Below, one piece after another: positions 58,060 through 64,000 of a stretch of 64,000 bases of DNA (position 1 is its first letter; the number at the start of each line of letters is the position of its first letter). The stretch is taken from NCBI GenBank assembly GCA_013350335.1, contig CM023537.1, positions 9,852,438 to 9,916,437 of the forward strand. The letters are read 5' to 3'. The stretch comes from Chimonanthus salicifolius (lineage: Eukaryota > Streptophyta > Magnoliopsida > Laurales > Calycanthaceae). The translations under genes and the position numbers were made by a program. Below the pieces are notes generated by a model. It was given only the letters and a program-made list of their open reading frames with translations. It made no database searches and was not told where the DNA came from.

Positions 58060-60487
58060 AAAATATTTATTTGAATGTGAAGTTTATTCAAGTAATCTTG
58101 ATTGGATTAGCCAAGTTATATTTTTAAAAGCTACAACATTTAAAGATTAAAATAATTTAAAATAATTATATTTTATGTTGTTTATAAATATTATATCATC
58201 TATATCTATGCCACCAAACCACGGGCATTAAGTTATTAAATTGAGATCTCTGGTTCTTGAATTAAAGTATTTATCAATTGAACTATCTATGTGGGGTCTC
58301 TCCTCCCTTCTCATTAAACATCGTTGACATTTCATTGTTCAATCAATTAATGATAGAAAAAGAAATTTGTTCTCCATAAATATGCCAATTCTTCCTAAAT
58401 GTGGGCCATTGCTAGTTGCAACACATTTGTTTAGGCTTAAAGCCTTATAGGTTTTGTGACCCTCTCTCAGTTGATTGGTTCAGTAAACAATTTAATATTG
58501 TGATTTATTCATTAATGTCATTTTTGTAGATTCTATCAAATGGAAAAGTGATGGAAGGAGATGTATAATGACATACTAATAACCATTGCAAGGGACAGCT
58601 TAACCTTAATCCTTTTTTCCTTAAGCTTCTCCTCTCACGCTAGGTTTAACTACTCAATTACATTAGGTTCATTGGTTGGTTATACAAACAGACCAGTATC
58701 CTAATCTCATGTTTTAATCAATTAAGTTAATTAGTGTGATTAAATCACATCAAAGACAAGAGATGGGTGCATTCAATAACCCATTAACATCAACTATTGG
58801 ATCCAATTAACTCACTTTTACTCTATAAAGGATCCTTTGCTGGTTCCATTGATGATTGGCAATGGCTTGTGAACTCTCTTTTCACTAATACGAATGATTC
58901 ATAAAGTAGCTAGATTAAAAGATTAAAGTGTTATTGGCAGGATACACCATTATTTGATTGATTATTAATGATTAGACGACGACGACGCCTGGGTACATTG
59001 TGGCTGATGCGTAACAACGCTTGAAAACTCGCAACGATTTGACCAGTACACATCGTATGAGCTGAATCTTGTAAATATATTTTACTATATTGTAAATATA
59101 TAGTAAAAAAAAAAAAACTTCTCCTATTAAACACATATTTGATGGAAACAACAGTAGGCCCTTTAGACTATAAACTCCAAAAAATAGTAAAAAAGAAAAG
59201 AAAAAACCAAAATGAAACGTGGAATGCCATACATAAGCTCAGGCTTCTCTTCCGACCCACCAGGCAGGTCGGGCCTATTCTTGGCTCTATCTTTCAGGCC
59301 TGTGTGGGCCTTGGGCTTCGTGGTTAATCAAGCTTGGGTTCAACGCAGCATATCTTAATACCATTAAGTTTAATAGTGAAATCAATATTATATAATAAAA
59401 TATTAAATAAATACTTTTATATAATATACAAATATGTTAATATTTATTTATTGCTAAAGTAGTGATCAATCAATACTATATTCGTTACGCTCACGCCAAT
59501 CTCAACTCAATTAGGTGTTTTAGAGTTTAGACAATGGAGCAGTTGGTACATATTTTTCTATTCAAAAGTATTATATTTTTTTATTAAAAATATTATATAT
59601 TTTTTTTTATGGAATCTCATTAAAAAAATCAAGCTGGAAGAGAGCCACATACAGAAGACTACAAAGTACAAACTACACAGAGAAAACACAAAATAACCCA
59701 ATTAAGAAGACTCCATAGGGGCCAATATTTATACATTTATTTGGTGGGCTGAAACTTAGCTGAAATTGGTCTCGCCCATTTACATTTATCAAGACTAACG
59801 TTGTTTTTGATGATCTTATTGAATATGTCCCATACTTACAACTGTAAATGGGCCAGGCCAAGTGGAAGTCTGCAACCTGTCTTGAGACACCTATTTCTTT
59901 AAACGCTAATGATGGACTGGGTTCAGGCTCAGTTTATAGCTCCAAACTAAACGGGCCGGGCTTGGGCATATAATTGCTTACAGGTTTAACATGTCACAGT
60001 TTAGCCCATCATGTTCTACAAAAAGGGCTACAGGACATAACTTTTAGGCCTACACGTTCCACCCAAAAATGTACATTTCTATCCAAATAGATTGGACAAA
60101 AGTTTGAATGATGATGATGCTAATGATGAAACTGAACCATATGAGTCTTGTAAGAGTTTATCAGCCCAACCACAGAGTTTTGGAGCCAAATCAACAAGTC
60201 AGAATCCAGCCCACTGCCTGTAAAAGAATCTATATCCAGCCCAATTCAGTTAGATCAAGACAGGTTCAAGCTTGCTGGCCCATTGCCTAACAGGCTAACA
60301 TACATATACTCCATGTTGGGTCCTCATACCTAATGCTTACGCAAGTCCCATTTGCACGAAACTTCCATGAAACTTCCATGAAATTTCTTCTTGGTTGTGA
60401 TTCTCTGTCATGAAATCTCAGCATTACATATACTTAAAAAACTTTATTATTAGAATGGAATAAGTTCATATGCGTCATACCATCCAT
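58060..60487. other. intergenic, no gene seen
   Basis: AT-rich up to about 59200. From 59240 to 60300 words of the GGGCTT/GGCCTG/AAGCCCA kind recur on both strands, probably old degenerate repeats. Open frames here are short and unrecognised. The last 180 bases are the promoter region of the calmodulin-like gene. Confidence 0.4.
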
Positions 60488-60493
60488 ATAAGC
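60488..60493 (+). promoter_or_regulatory. possible TATA box of the calmodulin-like gene
   Basis: CATATAAGC lies about 50 bases before the ATG at 60541, which would give a leader of roughly 20 bases. It is short but plausible. Confidence 0.4.
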
Positions 60494-60540
60494 TGTGAAT
60501 TATTCAACTCTCTTACTTTCATTCATCCATCAATCATGTA

Positions 60541-61077
60541 ATGGCATTCACGTGCTTCCCTAAAACCATTTTAAAGTTGAGCCTATGTCGTCGCCGCCCA
60601 AGGCCCAGCACGCCAAGCCCACCGGTCTTCACATCATCAGAGCAGGAACCCAGAAAATCCGACCAGCTCCAAGAGTCATTCCGATACTTGGACGGTGATG
60701 GCGATGGCAAGATCTCAAGTGAGGAGTTGAGACTGTTCCTTGTGTCCATGGGTGAGGACATGTCCCAAGAAGAGGCCAAGGTGGCCATCAATTACCTAGA
60801 CTCGGACGGTGATGACCTGTTGGACTTTCAAGATTTTGTTTGTCTGATGGAGAAAGGCGGTGGTGGAGACCGCCACGATAACGATCTCCGGTGGGTCTTC
60901 GAGATGTTTGAGTTTGACAAGGGATCGGGCCGCATTACGCCGGATGGATTGCAACTGATGTTGAATCGCTTAGGAGATAGAAAAACCTATGCCGATTGTC
61001 AAGCCATGATACGTGCTTATGATCTTGACGGCGATGGCGCTCTTGACTTCCATGAGTTTCAGCTGATGATGACTTGA
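60541..61077 (+). CDS. calmodulin-like EF-hand protein (CML), 178 residues
   Basis: An intronless frame. After a basic N-terminal tail rich in Arg and Pro (about residues 1-40) come four EF-hands. Loops 1 (DGDGDGKISSEE, 51-62), 2 (DSDGDDLLDFQD, 87-98) and 4 (DLDGDGALDFHE, 151-162) have acidic residues at the Ca2+-coordinating positions. Loop 3 (126-136, FDKGSGRITPDG) is one residue short and lacks the acidic position 12, so it should not bind calcium. Length, lack of introns and the defective third hand fit plant CMLs of the CML31/CML41 or CML37-39 kind. These are stress-responsive calcium sensors, but the exact member cannot be assigned. The N-terminal cysteines (5 and 16) could be lipidated or part of a transit peptide, which is speculation. 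Confidence 0.9.
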   Translation: MAFTCFPKTILKLSLCRRRPRPSTPSPPVFTSSEQEPRKSDQLQESFRYLDGDGDGKISSEELRLFLVSMGEDMSQEEAKVAINYLDSDGDDLLDFQDFVCLMEKGGGGDRHDNDLRWVFEMFEFDKGSGRITPDGLQLMLNRLGDRKTYADCQAMIRAYDLDGDGALDFHEFQLMMT

Positions 61078-61149
61078 TGAATACGTACATGAAGTGGTGA
61101 TGAATGTTTAGTAAAATGTTTAGGATGACTTTGAATAACGATCTTGTAT

Positions 61150-61284
61150 GAGTAGAGTAGGCCGCCGCCTATGGCTAAGGCCTCCACCAATGATTTTACT
61201 TACAATCTCGAAGCTCCTGAAATCTCAGGGCCTGTACTGCATCTACGGCCCTGAGATTTCAGGCATCTCAGAACCAGCACTGGT
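61150..61284. mobile_element. hAT-like MITE relic downstream of the CML gene
   Basis: It shares TAGGCCGCCGCCTA and CCTGAAATCTCAGG with the MITE at 38094. The right end CATCTCAGAACCAGCACTG resembles that element's inverted end. A hairpin is formed by TGAAATCTCAGGGCC and GGCCCTGAGATTTCA. The left end is eroded and no duplication was found. It probably lies in the 3' UTR or just beyond it. Confidence 0.6.
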
Positions 61285-62394
61285 GTAAGGTGAGGTGAAG
61301 CCTAGCCTTGAGAGGAAACAGTTGCTTCTGTTCTGTTTAATGAAACAGTGTACATTTGAATGCTACAGGGCATGTAATAAAATGTGGTTTGTACTGTCTA
61401 AAAATAAAATAAAATGTGATTTTATAATGTTCTGGCATTAAAATTTATTATATCAAAATATATGAGGATAGGTAGTGTTCGTGTGTAGGGAAAATGAAAA
61501 AAAGGAATCCCTATCAGGATCAATGTTCATTTCAGTGATGATTAGGATTTACTGTAGCTTGCAACCATTGTAAGAGGAAAATGGTGAATCCACTTTCCCC
61601 ATTAGAAGGGGAACTAATTGCCCATTAAATGAGAATAATTTCTTTTAGTAGTGTCCAATTTAGAGAATAAATAAATTACCTCCCAGATTTTGTTTTCAAG
61701 AAAAATGGTTAGCACTGAAGGCATGATCTTCTTTGAAGAATAAAGCAAACCCTCAGTTTTGTTCTAAACATAAAGATATTTAATCAAAGAACAATTTTGA
61801 TAGATATTGATAACAACCATCCTAAAAAGATGAAAATTCAAAAAAAGAAAAAGAAAAATTATTATCTAAGAGTTTATGCCCTCATATCCGAGGAGAAATA
61901 GAAGTCTTAAGTTTCTTCGTCATCAAAAAATATCACAACTCTTAAAATCATAATGAAAAATATTGTAGTTCTAAAAAGGTAAAATCCCACAATGAGAACA
62001 ATCATATTTAGTTACTGGGATTATATTCAAGGCCGAGGCTTCACCATTTTAATCTAAAATTATGAATTTAAGTACTCATGAAGTCATGATCCTTCTAATT
62101 CATTAAAGAATAAGACCACACCATGCTTGAATGGTTTAAGCGGTGGTCAAATTTGGGGTGTTGCTGGGATAGGATTTGGACATTCGAGAGTCATCATGAA
62201 AAATTGTTTCAATGAAAGAACGAGAGAATTCCAATTTTCATATTATTATTGACATATTGTCATAATTAGAGAATTCTCTAAATATTGACCTGAGAATAGA
62301 AAAAAATGAGAAAAGTTCTTTTCTTTATATGGGAAGAGTAATATTTGGGAAAGATTATAATTATCAATTTCTACTTCTTGAAGATGAAGAGGAT

Positions 62395-62545
62395 AAGCAT
62401 GGAAGATAATATCGGTTGATATATATCAGTTTTAAAACATGTATATATGGGTCGATACAATACGTATTGATCAATACTCGGTCGATGCAATACATATCGA
62501 TATTAGACAGATATTCGATATATCGTCCGGTATCAGTGGTTTTAA
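62395..62545. mobile_element. decayed CGGCCGATA MITE, copy I
   Basis: GATAATATCGGTTGATATAT, GGTCGATACAATACGTATTG and TATCGTCCGGTATCAGTGG are eroded versions of the family palindromes. The ends are not recognisable. Confidence 0.45.
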
Positions 62546-62568
62546 GTAAAAAATGAATAATTTTTTTC

Positions 62569-62646
62569 AGCCCTAGGGGTAGTGGACTCACCCGTCGGGG
62601 TTTTATGCTGGGTATCCCATGGTTTCACACATGTAAATTCAAAAAA
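62569..62646 (+). mobile_element. 5'-truncated SINE
   Basis: Only the 3' half remains: AGCCCTAGGGGTAGTGGACTC, CGGGGTTTTATGCTGGGTAT, CACATGTAAATTC and an A tail. Confidence 0.7.
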
Positions 62647-63149
62647 CTGAAGCCCGTTTGAAGAATTTAAGATCGCTAATATTGATAGAACAGTTTGTTA
62701 GAATTATTAGAGAAATAATCACACCAAAATAAATGGAATAAAATCAATACAATAACACACCGACGATTTATGTGGTTTGGCCTACATGACCTATGTCTAT
62801 GAAGTGTCTAAATATTTTATTAAGAAATAAAAAGTAGAAATACACATACTAAGATCAATGCTTTGATTGAAAAACCTGAATCAAAGCCAAGCCCAAACAC
62901 CTTTGTATACTGCACAATATACCCACTCTGTAATGGCTGCCACCTGCTTCACTAAGCAGATTCAGGTTGCTTGTGATGAGTTGCTCTCTTTGGCTGCCTT
63001 CTGACAGCAACTACAGATCTGTACACTAACTGCTGATTGGTTGCTATGTGTTGTCCTCTGCTATAAGTTTGTCTCACAAAGACAATCTCCTCTCGGTCGA
63101 GCCTACTTTACAACAGTCCCTATTCAGCTAGGACCCCATGATTTTGGCA

Positions 63150-63595
63150 GCACTTACACACACCCATTTTTCCGACCTCTACACACTCGAATCCAAATTT
63201 TTGTGTCAAATTATCATTTTACCCCCGCGTTTCCAATCATTCAATTCATTCGAATGAATGGGCTGAACAGTAACACGGAATACTGTTCAGCCCATTCATT
63301 CGAATGAACATTCCATCGTGTACAACTGATTCATTTGAATGAATCAACTGATTCATTCGAATGAATGTATCAGAGAGAAACATTCGAATGACAATCCCTC
63401 TTGTTTATGTCATTTATTCGAATGAATCAACTCATTCATTCGAATAAATGTCTTGAAAACGTGCATTCATTCGAATGAATCAGCTGATTCATTCGAATGA
63501 ATGTATCAGAGAGAAACATTCGAATGACAGTCCCTCTTGTTTATGTCATTCATTCGAATGAATTTACTCATTCATTCGAATGAATCAAGTATTCG
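63150..63595. repeat. array of ATTCATTCGAATGAAT palindromes
   Basis: About twelve TTCGAA-centred sites lie between 63235 and 63590. Six are the perfect 16-bp palindrome and the rest are near copies. From about 63330 the array repeats with a 136-bp period: GTATCAGAGAGAAACATTCG occurs at 63367 and again at 63503. The inverted pair CTGAACAGTAACAC / ACTGTTCAG (63262-63291) and the adjoining palindromes match the outer part of the element at 7491, so both belong to one family. Confidence 0.8.
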
Positions 63596-63639
63596 ATCGA
63601 TCCACGAAATTCCACTCGTTTCATTCCATTCAAAATCCT

Positions 63640-64000
63640 AAACTGCCACTTCCCTCTCCCTCTCCCTTCTCCTTTGAACCCCTTTCTCAATCCCTTCTCC
63701 CTTAAACCTTAAACCCCATTTTCAACACCCTCTTTTCACCCTTAAACCCCTTTTGCAAAGACTTCTCCCTACAACCTCATTTTCAACCCCCTTTTCAACT
63801 CTCTTTTCAATCCCAAATCCTTGAACCTCATTTCAATTCCAAACCCTTATACTCCATTTTGAACCACCTTTTTCAAAGACTTATCCCTAAAACTCCATTT
63901 TCAACCCTCTTTTTAATTCCAAAACATTGAACCCCTTTTCAATCCCAAACCTTTAAACCTCTCAATCCCATTTTCAAACCGCATTTTCAACACGCTCTCT
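63640..64000 (+). repeat. G-poor degenerate repeat (CCCTTTTCAA / CCCATTTTCAAC), runs off the right edge
   Basis: Words such as CCTTAAACCCC, CATTTTCAACCC, CCCTTTTCAAT and CAAAGACTTCTCCCT recur at roughly 35-50 base intervals. The top strand is almost free of G. It continues past the window. Confidence 0.65.

Larger units (their letters stand above)
61290..63149. other. intergenic, no gene seen
   Basis: AT-rich, with a CGGCCGATA relic (62395-62545) and a SINE fragment (62569-62646). No recognisable exon. Confidence 0.45.

Noticed and set aside
63235..63595. CRISPR-like array
   Set aside because: The repeats are palindromes at irregular spacing within a 136-bp tandem duplication in a plant nuclear genome. 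There are no unique spacers or cas genes.
63700..63730. Interstitial telomere repeat (CCTTAAACCTTAAACCCC)
   Set aside because: The wording only superficially resembles the plant CCCTAAA repeat. It is degenerate and part of a longer G-poor repeat.

Overview
This is nuclear DNA from a flowering plant. It is AT-rich, its genes have GT-AG introns, and five of the six gene models belong to plant families. The intergenic space is packed with short nonautonomous transposons, tRNA-derived SINEs and one solo LTR. I cannot name the species.

Genes, left to right. (1) Positions 1-236 hold the 3' end of an unidentified gene that starts before the window. (2) 9261-13008 (+) is a six-exon SAP30-like histone deacetylase complex subunit (AFR1/AFR2 type). 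(3) 16308-19781 (+) is a two-exon P-class pentatricopeptide repeat protein of the At2g01390 type. (4) 24843-28965 (-) is a thaumatin-like (PR-5) protein, with a 3.4-kb intron cutting its signal peptide. (5) 48527-49558 (+) is an intronless GT8 galacturonosyltransferase-like protein of the GATL1/PARVUS clade. (6) 60541-61077 (+) is an intronless calmodulin-like EF-hand protein. They do not form an obvious pathway or cluster. Their roles are chromatin repression, organelle RNA processing, defence or stress, xylan synthesis and calcium sensing.

Mobile DNA. A 3.2-kb solo LTR (2830-6046) has perfect 5-bp target duplications. Several MITE families can be bounded by target duplications: a palindromic CGGCCGATA family with hAT-like ends and 8-bp duplications (6768, 30961, 37098 and older relics); Mutator-like elements with 9-10-bp duplications (30818, 42210, 50448); CAGGG-ended hAT MITEs (38094, and a relic after the calmodulin-like gene); a Stowaway-like element (36339); and a tRNA-derived SINE family with about nine copies on both strands. 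Two regions are built from TTCGAA-centred palindromes. One is a fourfold-symmetric foldback element (7491-8653), and the other is an array of 16-bp palindromes with a 136-bp period (63235-63595), running into a G-poor degenerate repeat at the right edge. A broken Ty3-type gag relic and a possible LINE relic are also present.

I see no CRISPR, operon or phage-like system. The most novel material is the set of palindromic nonautonomous elements, their nesting, and a diverged tandem repeat inside the first intron of the SAP30-like gene. Exon boundaries and element ends were read by eye from frame, splice dinucleotides and flanking duplications. No database search was possible.
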